From contig JAKSRN010000071.1 of assembly GCA_024403585.1 (NCBI GenBank), positions 1-8,581 on the forward strand: a stretch of DNA of 8,581 bases, in the 5' to 3' direction. This DNA is from Lachnospiraceae bacterium (GTDB taxonomy: Bacteria; Bacillota; Clostridia; Lachnospirales; Lachnospiraceae). Every line of letters begins with the position of its first letter. The first letter of the stretch is position 1. Positions 1 through 6,490 of the stretch are shown one piece after another. The position numbers and the translations under genes are program-made. The notes beneath the pieces were generated by a model. It did not search any database and was not told the DNA's origin. It was given only the letters and a program-made list of their open reading frames with translations.

Positions 1-758
1 TTGAGCCAGTCACGTGCAAACTGTTTGTCGAAGGATGGCTGGCCATGTCCTGGCTCATATCCATCAGCTGGCCAGAAGCGGGAGCTGTCTGGTGTCAGCA
101 TCTCATCACCGATTACCATGTTTCCGTTCTCGTCCAGACCGAACTCGAATTTTGTATCAGCGATGATGATTCCTTTGCTCAGTGCGTAATCTGCACATTT
201 TTTATAAAGAGCGATGGTGTAATCTCTCAGCTTGGAAGCATACTCCTCACCTTTTCCAGGATAGCGTTTCTCGAGATACTCTACGCTCTGCTCATAGGAG
301 ATGTTCTCGTCATGATCACCAATCTCAGCTTTGGTAGATGGTGTGTAGATTGGCTCAGGCAGTTTGTCAGACTCTTTCAGTCCTTCAGGAAGAGTGATGC
401 CGCAAACTGTGCCGTCTTTCTCGTAGCTTGCCCAGCCGCTTCCTGTGATATATCCACGAACGATACACTCTACAGGCAGCATCTCCAGTTTTTTGCACAT
501 CATGCTGTTTCCGTCGAATTTAGGCTGCTGGAAATACTCAGGCATGTCTTTTACATCTACGGAAATCATGTGGTTAGGGATGATATCCTGTGTCAGGTCA
601 AACCAGAATTTGGACATCTGTGTCAGAACAGTTCCTTTTTTGGTAACAGTGTTTTTCAGGATTACATCAAAGCAGCTGATACGGTCAGTTGCAACCATGA
701 TCAGGCTATCGTTGTTGTCATAGATCTCACGAACTTTTCCTTCTTTGATCGGTTTCAT
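1..758 (-). CDS. purC: SAICAR synthase (phosphoribosylaminoimidazole-succinocarboxamide synthase), 3' end missing
   Basis: ATP-dependent ligase of de novo purine synthesis that joins CAIR and aspartate to make SAICAR in the cytoplasm. The visible 252 residues begin MKPIKEGKVREIYD and carry the nucleotide-binding start of the fold, then DRISCFD (residues 25-31), the family signature ECIVRGYITGSGW (97-109) and the second signature IIADTKFEFG (198-207). The stretch LTPDSSRFWPADGYEPG near the visible end is typical of the longer (about 290-300 residue) form of the enzyme, so roughly 40 residues should lie beyond the left edge. The start ATG at 758-756 is chosen because GGAG sits 8 bases upstream. 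Codons are intact with no frameshift. It is transcribed away from the iolD-metK block, with its own promoter and an operator-like palindrome upstream. Identity rests on direct motif recognition and is very secure. Confidence 0.97.
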   Translation of the reverse strand, partial: MKPIKEGKVREIYDNNDSLIMVATDRISCFDVILKNTVTKKGTVLTQMSKFWFDLTQDIIPNHMISVDVKDMPEYFQQPKFDGNSMMCKKLEMLPVECIVRGYITGSGWASYEKDGTVCGITLPEGLKESDKLPEPIYTPSTKAEIGDHDENISYEQSVEYLEKRYPGKGEEYASKLRDYTIALYKKCADYALSKGIIIADTKFEFGLDENGNMVIGDEMLTPDSSRFWPADGYEPGHGQPSFDKQFARDWL

Positions 759-843
759 ACTTTTCACTCCGTTTCTTACGTGTTCATTCTGATAGCTGTT
801 CCCTGGCGGGGAGCCTTAAAATCCTCTCCGGACAGGTTGGCGA

Positions 844-865
844 TATGTGAAAACGTTTCCACATA
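844..865 (-). promoter_or_regulatory. LacI/CcpA-type operator palindrome in front of purC
   Basis: A 22-base inverted repeat with one mismatched pair (a850/c859). Its central 18 bases read TGTGAAAACGTTTCCACA. The AAACGTTT centre with TG...CA flanks is the hallmark of LacI/GalR-family operators. The inner 14 bases (848-861) match the cre consensus for CcpA (TGWAANCGNTNWCA) at 13 of 14 positions. It begins 10 bases downstream of the proposed purC -10 box, so a bound protein should block initiation or early elongation. Which regulator binds (CcpA, or a purine-responsive LacI-family protein) cannot be told from this window. Confidence 0.7.
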
Positions 866-874
866 CACACCTAT

Positions 875-903
875 AAAATAAACAGTTTGACTCTAAAATG
901 CAA
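875..903 (-). promoter_or_regulatory. Probable purC promoter
   Basis: On the minus strand, TTGCAT (903-898) and TATTTT (880-875) are separated by 17 bases, an acceptable sigma-A arrangement though neither box is perfect. Transcription would start near 868 and give a leader of about 110 bases that contains the LacI-type palindrome. Nothing else recognisable was seen in the leader between 759 and 843. Confidence 0.5.
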
Positions 904-972
904 TAGAAAATGTGAAATCAGGCCAGAATGAAAAAACTTAGTACGCATGTGTGGTGGGGCGGGAAAATCAAC

Positions 973-1001
973 TTGACGCGTGCACGGAAAAGCTGTAAGG
1001 T
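973..1001 (+). promoter_or_regulatory. Probable promoter for the SAM riboswitch and iolD transcript
   Basis: TTGACG (973-978) is a 5/6 match to the -35 consensus. TAAGGT (996-1001) follows after 17 bases as a weak -10. TATACA at 1007-1012 is a better -10 but too far from TTGACG. Either choice places the start just upstream of the riboswitch P1 stem, as expected. The -35 is the stronger half of the evidence. Confidence 0.5.
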
Positions 1002-1030
1002 TAATTTATACAATTGTGTTTTTGTTGAAT

Positions 1031-1130
1031 TCTCTTATTATGAGTGGTGGAGATACATAGGATCTGAGAAACCACGGCAACCCCTATCTGGAAGGTGCCA
1101 ACCTGAGCGATCTAATCGAACAATGAGAGG
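1031..1130 (+). promoter_or_regulatory. SAM-I (S-box) riboswitch
   Basis: An aptamer that binds S-adenosylmethionine in nascent RNA. All canonical parts can be drawn. P1 pairs CTCTTATT (1032-1039) with AATGAGAG (1122-1129). P2 pairs GTGGT (1044-1048) with ACCAC (1071-1075), after the GAG of the kink-turn. The P2 extension pairs AGAT (1051-1054) with ATCT (1062-1065). P3 is the invariant GGCAACC...GGTGCC block (1076-1099). P4 pairs CGAT (1108-1111) with ATCG (1115-1118). The P2 loop AGG (1059-1061) can pair with CCT (1102-1104) in the P3/P4 joint to form the conserved pseudoknot. It is followed directly by an intrinsic terminator, so it should switch the downstream gene off when SAM is plentiful. 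Confidence 0.95.
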
Positions 1131-1145
1131 GCTTCCGCGCTGGTA

Positions 1146-1172
1146 AAGTCCCCTTTTAAAGAGGGCTTTTTT
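1146..1172 (+). terminator. Riboswitch-controlled intrinsic terminator
   Basis: A stem made from AAGTCCCCTTT and AGAGGGCTT, closed by a short TAA-type loop, runs straight into a T6 tract (1167-1172). The 3' arm AGAGGGCTT (1160-1168) is an exact copy of 1126-1134, which overlaps the 3' strand of riboswitch P1. The 5' arm can therefore pair with either copy: with 1126-1134 as antiterminator when P1 is open, or with 1160-1168 as terminator when SAM holds P1 closed. This is the expected OFF-switch layout. Confidence 0.88.
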
Positions 1173-1255
1173 AGATACCGGGGGCGTGGCAGAGCAGAAA
1201 TCTTACGATTCACATTTGTAAAAAAGAGAAAAAAGAGAGAAGAGGAGAAAAACTT

Positions 1256-3181
1256 ATGAAGACAACACGTATGACTGTAGCTCAGGCTATCGTTAAGTTC
1301 CTCGACAACCAGTATGTATCCATGGACGGTGTAGAGACCAAATTTGTAGAAGGTTTCTTCACAATCTTCGGACATGGAATTGCTGTAGGTCTTGGTGAGG
1401 CTCTGGATACAAACCCAGGCGCACTTCATGTAATGCAGGGACGTAACGAGCAGGGTATGTGCCACGTTGCAATCGCTTATGCAAAACAGAATGATCGTAA
1501 AAAAATCATCGCTTGTGCTTCTTCTGTAGGACCTGGAGCTGCAAACATGGTTACTGCATGTGCAACTGCAACAGTTAACAATATCCCTCTGCTGGTATTC
1601 CCAGCTGATACATTTGCTTCCAGACAGCCAGACCCTGTACTGCAGCAGCTGGAGCAGAGCAGCAGCCTTGCTATCACAACTAACGATGCTTTCAAACCTG
1701 TATGTAAATACTGGGACCGTATTTCAAGACCAGAGCTGATCATGACAGCACTGATCAATGCTATGCGTGTTCTGACAGATCCATCTGAGACAGGTGCTGT
1801 ATGTATCGCACTTCCACAGGATGTTGAGGGTGAGTCTTTCGATTACCCAGAGTACTTCTTCAAAAAACGTGTTCACAAGATCACACGTCCTGTAGCTGTT
1901 GAGGAAGAAGTAGAGGAAGTTGCTGAGATCATCGCTTCCGCTAAAAAACCTCTGCTTATCGTTGGTGGTGGAGTTAAATACTCTGGCGCTGGTGAGACAG
2001 TTGAGAAATTCTGTGAGGAGTTCGGAATCCCATTCGGCGAGACACAGGCAGGAAAATCCGGATGTATTTCCAGCCATCCAATGTGCCTTGGCGGTATCGG
2101 TGTAACAGGAACATACGCTTCCAACCACATCGCTCATGACGCTGATGTTGTAATCGCTGTTGGATCAAGACTTTCTGACTTCACAACATCTTCTAAGAGA
2201 CTGTACAAAGAGGACGTTAAGTTCGTTACAGTTAACAACAACAAATATCATGGATCCAAGATGGACGCAACACATGCAATCGGTGATGCTAAAGTTACAA
2301 TCGAAGCTATCGCTGCTAAACTGCGTGCTAAAGGATACAAATCTGCATATACAACAGAGATCACAGATGCTAAAGCTGTATGGGATAAAGAGATGGAGCG
2401 TCTGACAAGCATCGTTTACACAGGCGATGACTTCGAGCCAATCATCAAAGCTCGTGATCCTAGAACAGTTCCAGAGTTTGTAAAACTTACAGATTCTCTT
2501 CTTACACAGACAGCTGCAATCGGCGCTATCCGTCGTGTGATCGACAAAGACGCTAACCTGATCACAGCTGGTGGATCTCTTCCATCCTGTCTGCAGAGAA
2601 TGTGGACAACAGACAAACGTGGCGGATATCATGCTGAGTACGGATACTCTTGCATGGGCTACGAGGTAGCTGCTGCTCTCGGTGTTCGTTTTGCGGATCC
2701 TGACAACGAGGTTTACGCACTTGTAGGAGATTCTTCCTTCCAGATGCTGCACTCTGAGATCATGACTACAATGCAGGAGAAACAGAAAACAAATATCCTT
2801 GTATTTGATAACTGTGGATTCGGTTGTATCAACAACCTGGAGATGAACCATGGTATCGGTTCCATCGCTACAGAGTTCCGTTACACAGACGGACAGAAAC
2901 CAACTGGCGATCTGATCCCTGTAAGCTATGCTAAACTGGGTGAGGGCTATGGTCTGAAGACATACACATGTAAGACAATCGGAGAACTCGAGGCTGCTCT
3001 TGAGGATTCCAAGAAACAGACAGTTGCATGTCTGTTCGATCTGAAAGTTATTCCTAAGACAATGACAGATGGTTATGAGTCTTGGTGGAACGTAGGTATC
3101 GCTACAACATCTGAGAAAGAGTCTGTACGTAAAGCTTGCGAGGGCGTTATGGAAGGCCGTGCTGAGGCTAGAATCTACTAA
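1256..3181 (+). CDS. iolD: IolD-family ThDP-dependent enzyme (3D-(3,5/4)-trihydroxycyclohexane-1,2-dione hydrolase)
   Basis: A 641-residue protein of the acetolactate-synthase-like superfamily, closest by eye to IolD, which opens the ring of trihydroxycyclohexanedione to 5-deoxy-glucuronate in myo-inositol breakdown. The length fits IolD (about 640). The N-terminal ThDP domain has the activating glutamate in GRNEQG (E65) and the ACASSVGPGAANM stretch. A central domain contains LLIVGGG. The C-terminal cofactor domain has GDS (491-493) and FDNCGFG (D518, N519), the Mg/ThDP motif. GYESWWNVG near residue 610 is characteristic of IolD. The start is set by AGGAG (1243-1247), 8 bases upstream. It follows a SAM-I riboswitch and precedes metK, and no other inositol gene is visible, so its real substrate may not be the inositol-pathway dione. 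Codon use is strongly biased (Thr mostly ACA, Arg mostly CGT), much like metK, suggesting high expression. The family call is secure; the physiological role is inferred and open. Confidence 0.88.
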   Translation: MKTTRMTVAQAIVKFLDNQYVSMDGVETKFVEGFFTIFGHGIAVGLGEALDTNPGALHVMQGRNEQGMCHVAIAYAKQNDRKKIIACASSVGPGAANMVTACATATVNNIPLLVFPADTFASRQPDPVLQQLEQSSSLAITTNDAFKPVCKYWDRISRPELIMTALINAMRVLTDPSETGAVCIALPQDVEGESFDYPEYFFKKRVHKITRPVAVEEEVEEVAEIIASAKKPLLIVGGGVKYSGAGETVEKFCEEFGIPFGETQAGKSGCISSHPMCLGGIGVTGTYASNHIAHDADVVIAVGSRLSDFTTSSKRLYKEDVKFVTVNNNKYHGSKMDATHAIGDAKVTIEAIAAKLRAKGYKSAYTTEITDAKAVWDKEMERLTSIVYTGDDFEPIIKARDPRTVPEFVKLTDSLLTQTAAIGAIRRVIDKDANLITAGGSLPSCLQRMWTTDKRGGYHAEYGYSCMGYEVAAALGVRFADPDNEVYALVGDSSFQMLHSEIMTTMQEKQKTNILVFDNCGFGCINNLEMNHGIGSIATEFRYTDGQKPTGDLIPVSYAKLGEGYGLKTYTCKTIGELEAALEDSKKQTVACLFDLKVIPKTMTDGYESWWNVGIATTSEKESVRKACEGVMEGRAEARIY

Positions 3182-3214
3182 TTCTAAGCGAAAGCATATT
3201 AAAATTACAATTAA

Positions 3215-3256
3215 CCGTAAGGCGCGGGGCATAGAAATATGCCCCGCGTTTAACGG
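3215..3256 (+). terminator. Long GAAA-tetraloop hairpin after iolD, possible terminator
   Basis: The arms CGCGGGGCATA (3223-3233) and TATGCCCCGCG (3238-3248) form 11 perfect pairs around a GAAA tetraloop (3234-3237). The stem extends outward through GT and AT pairs and CCGT/ACGG, with one mismatch, to 3215/3256. There is only TTT after the core stem and no real U-tract, so it is either an imperfect terminator or a stable 3' end or processing structure that separates iolD from metK. Confidence 0.55.
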
Positions 3257-3269
3257 ATAAAGAAAAAAC

Positions 3270-3296
3270 TTTACTTTTATAATATTTTGTTATACA
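3270..3296 (+). promoter_or_regulatory. Probable metK promoter
   Basis: TTTACT (3270-3275) and TATACA (3291-3296) are 15 bases apart, or 16 if CTTTAC at 3269-3274 is used. A perfect TATAAT also occurs at 3278-3283 but lacks a good -35. The very AT-rich stretch directly after the hairpin makes an independent metK promoter likely. The exact boxes are uncertain. Confidence 0.45.
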
Positions 3297-3309
3297 ATCT
3301 AGCCTTGGA

Positions 3310-3329
3310 CCGGGATAACAGGATCCCGG
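3310..3329 (+). other. Hairpin in the metK leader
   Basis: CCGGGAT (3310-3316) and ATCCCGG (3323-3329) form a perfect 7-base-pair stem with the loop AACAGG. It lies within a few bases of the predicted transcript start and about 100 bases before metK. No T-run follows closely, so it is more likely a 5' structure than a terminator. No SAM-binding motif was recognised in this leader. Confidence 0.5.
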
Positions 3330-3425
3330 GATTCGATCTTAATTTTGGAAATCATTCGGACTATTCCGATTGAGATATATAGTATATTTAGGTTTTTTCA
3401 TATCAAAAGGAGAGTATTATTCAGT

Positions 3426-4616
3426 ATGGAAAAAAGATTATTCACCTCAGAGTCAGTTACTGAGGGACATCCGGATAAAATGTGTGACCAGATTTCTGAT
3501 GCGATTCTGGATGCCTGCATGGAGCAGGACCCAATGAGCCGTGTTGCATGTGAGACTGCAACTACAACCGGTCTGGTAGTAGTAATGGGTGAGATCACAA
3601 CAAAAGCAAACATTGATTATCAGAAGATCGTTCGTGAGACTGTACGTGAGATCGGTTATGACCGTGGTAAAAAAGGTTTTGACTGTGATACATGTGCCGT
3701 ACTGGTAGCAATGGATAAACAGTCTACAGATATCGCTATGGGTGTTGACAAAGCCTTAGAAGCAAAAGAGCATACCATGTCTGACGCTGAGATCGCTGCA
3801 ATCGGTGCAGGAGACCAGGGTATGATGTTTGGTTTTGCCTGCAATGAGACAGACAGCTACATGCCATATCCAATCTACCTTGCTCACAATCTGACAAGAA
3901 AGCTGACAGAGGTTCGTAAAAACGGAACACTTCCATACCTGAGAGCAGATGGAAAATCTCAGGTAACAATTGAGTATGATGAGAACGACAAACCTGTACG
4001 TATTGATGCAGTAGTTCTTTCTACCCAGCATGGTCCTCAGATCAGCCAGGAGCAGATCCACAAAGATATCAAGAAATATGTATTCGACGAGGTTCTTCCA
4101 CAGAACATGATCGATGCAGAGACAAAATTCTTCATCAACCCAACAGGCCGTTTCGTAATCGGTGGACCTAACGGTGACTCCGGTCTGACAGGAAGAAAGA
4201 TCATCGTTGATACTTACGGCGGATACGCTCGTCACGGCGGCGGTGCTTTCTCCGGTAAAGACTGTACAAAAGTAGACCGTTCTGCAGCATATGCAGCACG
4301 TTACGTTGCAAAGAACCTGGTAGCAGCAGGACTGGCTGACAAGTGTGAGATTCAGCTGTCTTACGCAATCGGTGTTGCTAACCCAACTTCTATCCGTGTA
4401 GATACTTTCGGAACAGGAAAACTTTCTGATCTGAAACTGACAGAGATCGTTCGTGAGCATTTTGACCTGAGACCTGCAGGAATCATTCAGATGCTGGATC
4501 TTCGTCGTCCAATCTACAAACAGACAGCAGCTTACGGACATTTCGGAAGAAATGATCTGGATCTGCCATGGGAGAAAATGGACAAAGCAGAGGATCTGAA
4601 AAAATACCTTGCTTAA
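3426..4616 (+). CDS. metK: S-adenosylmethionine synthetase (methionine adenosyltransferase)
   Basis: Makes SAM from ATP and methionine, releasing phosphate and pyrophosphate; a cytoplasmic tetramer in known members. The 396 residues match the usual bacterial length. Motifs in order: EGHPDK (13-18, with the catalytic-site H15), the ATP-binding GAGDQG (127-132), and the phosphate-binding GGGAFSGKD (271-279). The C-terminal part contains ATP-site residues of the RPAGIIQMLDLRRPIY type. The reading frame stays open to 3345, but ATG 3426 is chosen because MEKRLFTSESVTEGHPDK is the normal N-terminus and AAGGAGAG lies at 3407-3414. The 13-base spacing from GGAG to the start is longer than ideal. It lies 244 bases after iolD with its own probable promoter. 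Some read-through from the riboswitch-controlled transcript is possible. A strong terminator ends the unit. Complete and undamaged. Confidence 0.98.
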   Translation: MEKRLFTSESVTEGHPDKMCDQISDAILDACMEQDPMSRVACETATTTGLVVVMGEITTKANIDYQKIVRETVREIGYDRGKKGFDCDTCAVLVAMDKQSTDIAMGVDKALEAKEHTMSDAEIAAIGAGDQGMMFGFACNETDSYMPYPIYLAHNLTRKLTEVRKNGTLPYLRADGKSQVTIEYDENDKPVRIDAVVLSTQHGPQISQEQIHKDIKKYVFDEVLPQNMIDAETKFFINPTGRFVIGGPNGDSGLTGRKIIVDTYGGYARHGGGAFSGKDCTKVDRSAAYAARYVAKNLVAAGLADKCEIQLSYAIGVANPTSIRVDTFGTGKLSDLKLTEIVREHFDLRPAGIIQMLDLRRPIYKQTAAYGHFGRNDLDLPWEKMDKAEDLKKYLA

Positions 4617-4653
4617 TCGCAGTTACACAGTTTAAAAAAGATAAAGATCTATG

Positions 4654-4683
4654 AGACCGGAGCAGTCATGCTCCGGTCTTTTT
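4654..4683 (+). terminator. Intrinsic terminator of metK
   Basis: A perfect 11-base-pair stem, AGACCGGAGCA (4654-4664) with TGCTCCGGTCT (4669-4679), a GTCA loop, and a T5 tract to 4683. It lies 37 bases after the metK stop codon. Confidence 0.93.
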
Positions 4684-4699
4684 GCGCGAGTAACGATGA

Positions 4700-4728
4700 A
4701 GCTGCATCATGCTGGCATGAATGCAGCT
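4700..4728. repeat. 29-base inverted repeat upstream of the histidine kinase
   Basis: AGCTGCAT (4700-4707) pairs with ATGCAGCT (4721-4728), and CATGC (4708-4712) pairs with GCATG (4715-4719). This gives 13 base pairs, a two-base tip (TG) and a single unpaired A at 4720. There is no T-run on either strand, so it is not an ordinary terminator. It lies about 75 bases upstream of the kinase -10 box and could be an operator, an RNA structure or a copy of an intergenic repeat. Confidence 0.7.
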
Positions 4729-4799
4729 GAGGAGTACCGCGTACGAGCGAAGTTCATAAAACTTTTAGATTTGCGAGTGCATCAGGCAGGAAGTCTCTG

Positions 4800-4808
4800 T
4801 GCTATAAT
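4800..4808 (+). promoter_or_regulatory. Extended -10 promoter of the two-component operon
   Basis: TGCTATAAT contains a perfect TATAAT (4803-4808) preceded by the TGn extension. No convincing -35 lies 16-18 bases upstream, which is normal for extended -10 promoters. The start near 4815 leaves a leader of about 29 bases before the kinase gene. Confidence 0.68.
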
Positions 4809-4843
4809 AGGAACAGAAAAAACGAAAGGATCCATCGTGTGTT

Positions 4844-6490
4844 ATGGAGAAAAAATCCTTTGATTTAAAAAATCGTGTTGTAATGTCGTTCCTGGTGCTG
4901 ACGATCACACCAGTGATCCTGACGGCCATCATCACAGTTGTCACACTTCGAATGCAGACCAATAAAGCCCACCAGCAGTATGGCGTGGAGGCGTCTTTTG
5001 AATCTCTTTATGATAATGCCAGAATGCTTTCGGAGATGGTGAATGATGTTTACCAGGAGATTGAAGAAGTTGCGAAAGAAAACCCGGAACAGCTGGAAGA
5101 TAAGGCGTATCTGAATCAGTTGAATGAAAAACTGCGGAGAAAGAGAGGCTTTCTTGCTGTAAGAAAAGAGAGGCAGATCTTTTACAACGGTGCTACAAGC
5201 ATCAGTGATCCGGTATTGCTGGAGGGTCTCCCGCCCTATGGAGACAGTGCTGAAACAGACTTCTCCCTGATGTTGGGCTCCAACGGCAGATATCTGGTGA
5301 GAAAGATTGATGTTCGGTTTGAGGATGCTGCAAAAGGCAGTATATTCCTGATCGTGAACCGGAATCAGCTGAATCCTACCATGAAGAGCTGGCTTTTTAC
5401 CATGATCCTTATGATCATTCTGCTTTTGATCCTTACCAGTTCACTGGTCAGCTTCTGGATCTATCGAAGCGTGATCGCTCCGGTCAATTCTCTGAAACAG
5501 GCAGCCCGGGAGATTCGGGATGGAAATCTCGATTTCTCTGTACAGAAAAGCGGTCTGGCTGAGATGGATGATCTTTGTTCTGACTTCGAGGAGATGCGCC
5601 TGCGTCTCAAAGAATCAGCGGAAGAGAAGATGAAGAACGATCAGGACAGTAAAGAGCTGATCAGCAACATTTCCCATGATCTGAAAACACCGATCACTGC
5701 CGTAAAAGGGTATTGTGAAGGCATCATTGACGGAGTAGCGGATACGCCGGAGAAGATGGATCGATATATCCGAACCATCTACAATAAAACCATTGAGATG
5801 GACAGACTGATCAATGAGCTGACCTTGTATTCCAAGATCAATACCAATAAGATCCCGTATACATTTACCAAGATCCATATCAATGAATATTTTGCGGACT
5901 GTGTGGAGGATCTGAAACTGGAGCTTCAGGCTAAACAGGTGGAATTCGCAAGTTTTGATTATCTCACAGAAGACTGTATTGTGATCGCAGATGCGGAGCA
6001 GCTTTCCCGCGTGATCAACAACATTATCAGCAATGCGGTGAAGTATATGAACAAGCCGAAAAAACTGATCAACATGAGACTTCGGGATGTGGGTGATTTT
6101 GTTCAGCTTGAGATTGAGGATAACGGAAAAGGTATTGCCCAGAAAGATCTGCCACAGATCTTTGAACGTTTTTACAGGACGGATGCTTCCCGGAATTCTG
6201 CACGAGGCGGCAGCGGAATCGGTCTTTCCATCGTTCGCAAGATCGTGGAGGACCATGGCGGAAAGGTATGGGCGACCAGTAAAGAAGATGTGGGCACAAC
6301 CATGTTTGTTGTGCTTAGAAAATATCAGGAGGTAACAATTGATGCAGAACAATCGGAAGATACTGATCATAGAGGACGAAGAAACGATAGCGGAGCTGGA
6401 GAAGGATTATCTGGAGCTGTCGGGGTTCGTGGTCGAAATCGAAACCAGAGGGGATCTGGGTCTAAAAAGAGCAAAGGAAGAAGAGTTTGA
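4844..6490 (+). CDS. Membrane-bound sensor histidine kinase
   Basis: Sensor of a two-component system. The reading frame gives 548 residues. There is a first membrane helix (about 11-35), an extracellular sensor region of about 145 residues that may be Cache-like, and a second helix (about 184-207). A HAMP linker follows (about 208-258, with its proline at P213), then the HisKA domain with SHDLKTP (phosphorylated H278), and the HATPase domain with N-box N397, EDNGKG (D426) and GGSGIGLS (455-462). The kinase domain ends near GTTMFVVLRKYQEV (484-497). The last 50 or so residues are rich in Gly, Arg and Ser and overlap the start of the next gene in another frame, so they may be a read-out artefact of a lost stop. 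ATG 4844 is the only sensible start; AAAGGA lies 13 bases upstream. Ligand and targets cannot be told from the sequence. Confidence 0.93.
   Translation: MEKKSFDLKNRVVMSFLVLTITPVILTAIITVVTLRMQTNKAHQQYGVEASFESLYDNARMLSEMVNDVYQEIEEVAKENPEQLEDKAYLNQLNEKLRRKRGFLAVRKERQIFYNGATSISDPVLLEGLPPYGDSAETDFSLMLGSNGRYLVRKIDVRFEDAAKGSIFLIVNRNQLNPTMKSWLFTMILMIILLLILTSSLVSFWIYRSVIAPVNSLKQAAREIRDGNLDFSVQKSGLAEMDDLCSDFEEMRLRLKESAEEKMKNDQDSKELISNISHDLKTPITAVKGYCEGIIDGVADTPEKMDRYIRTIYNKTIEMDRLINELTLYSKINTNKIPYTFTKIHINEYFADCVEDLKLELQAKQVEFASFDYLTEDCIVIADAEQLSRVINNIISNAVKYMNKPKKLINMRLRDVGDFVQLEIEDNGKGIAQKDLPQIFERFYRTDASRNSARGGSGIGLSIVRKIVEDHGGKVWATSKEDVGTTMFVVLRKYQEVTIDAEQSEDTDHRGRRNDSGAGEGLSGAVGVRGRNRNQRGSGSKKSKGRRV

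Noticed and set aside
45..881. 278-residue open frame on the plus strand across the purC region
   Set aside because: It lies codon-for-codon opposite the true purC frame, has no ribosome binding site and resembles no protein; purC on the minus strand has clear family signatures.
928..1146. 72-residue open frame over the iolD leader
   Set aside because: It covers the promoter and SAM riboswitch, whose RNA structure explains the sequence; no ribosome binding site.
2165..3232. 355-residue minus-strand open frame inside iolD
   Set aside because: Antisense to a convincing enzyme. The translation is rich in Cys, Ser and Leu with no domain, as expected from the biased codons of iolD read backwards.
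3345..3425. 27-residue N-terminal extension of metK
   Set aside because: The upstream ATG has no ribosome binding site and the extra residues do not belong to the family; ATG 3426 gives the standard N-terminus.
3756..4541. 261-residue minus-strand open frame inside metK
   Set aside because: Antisense shadow of metK with no start signal and no recognisable motif.
5615..6370. 251-residue minus-strand open frame inside the histidine kinase
   Set aside because: Antisense to conserved kinase domains and without a start signal.
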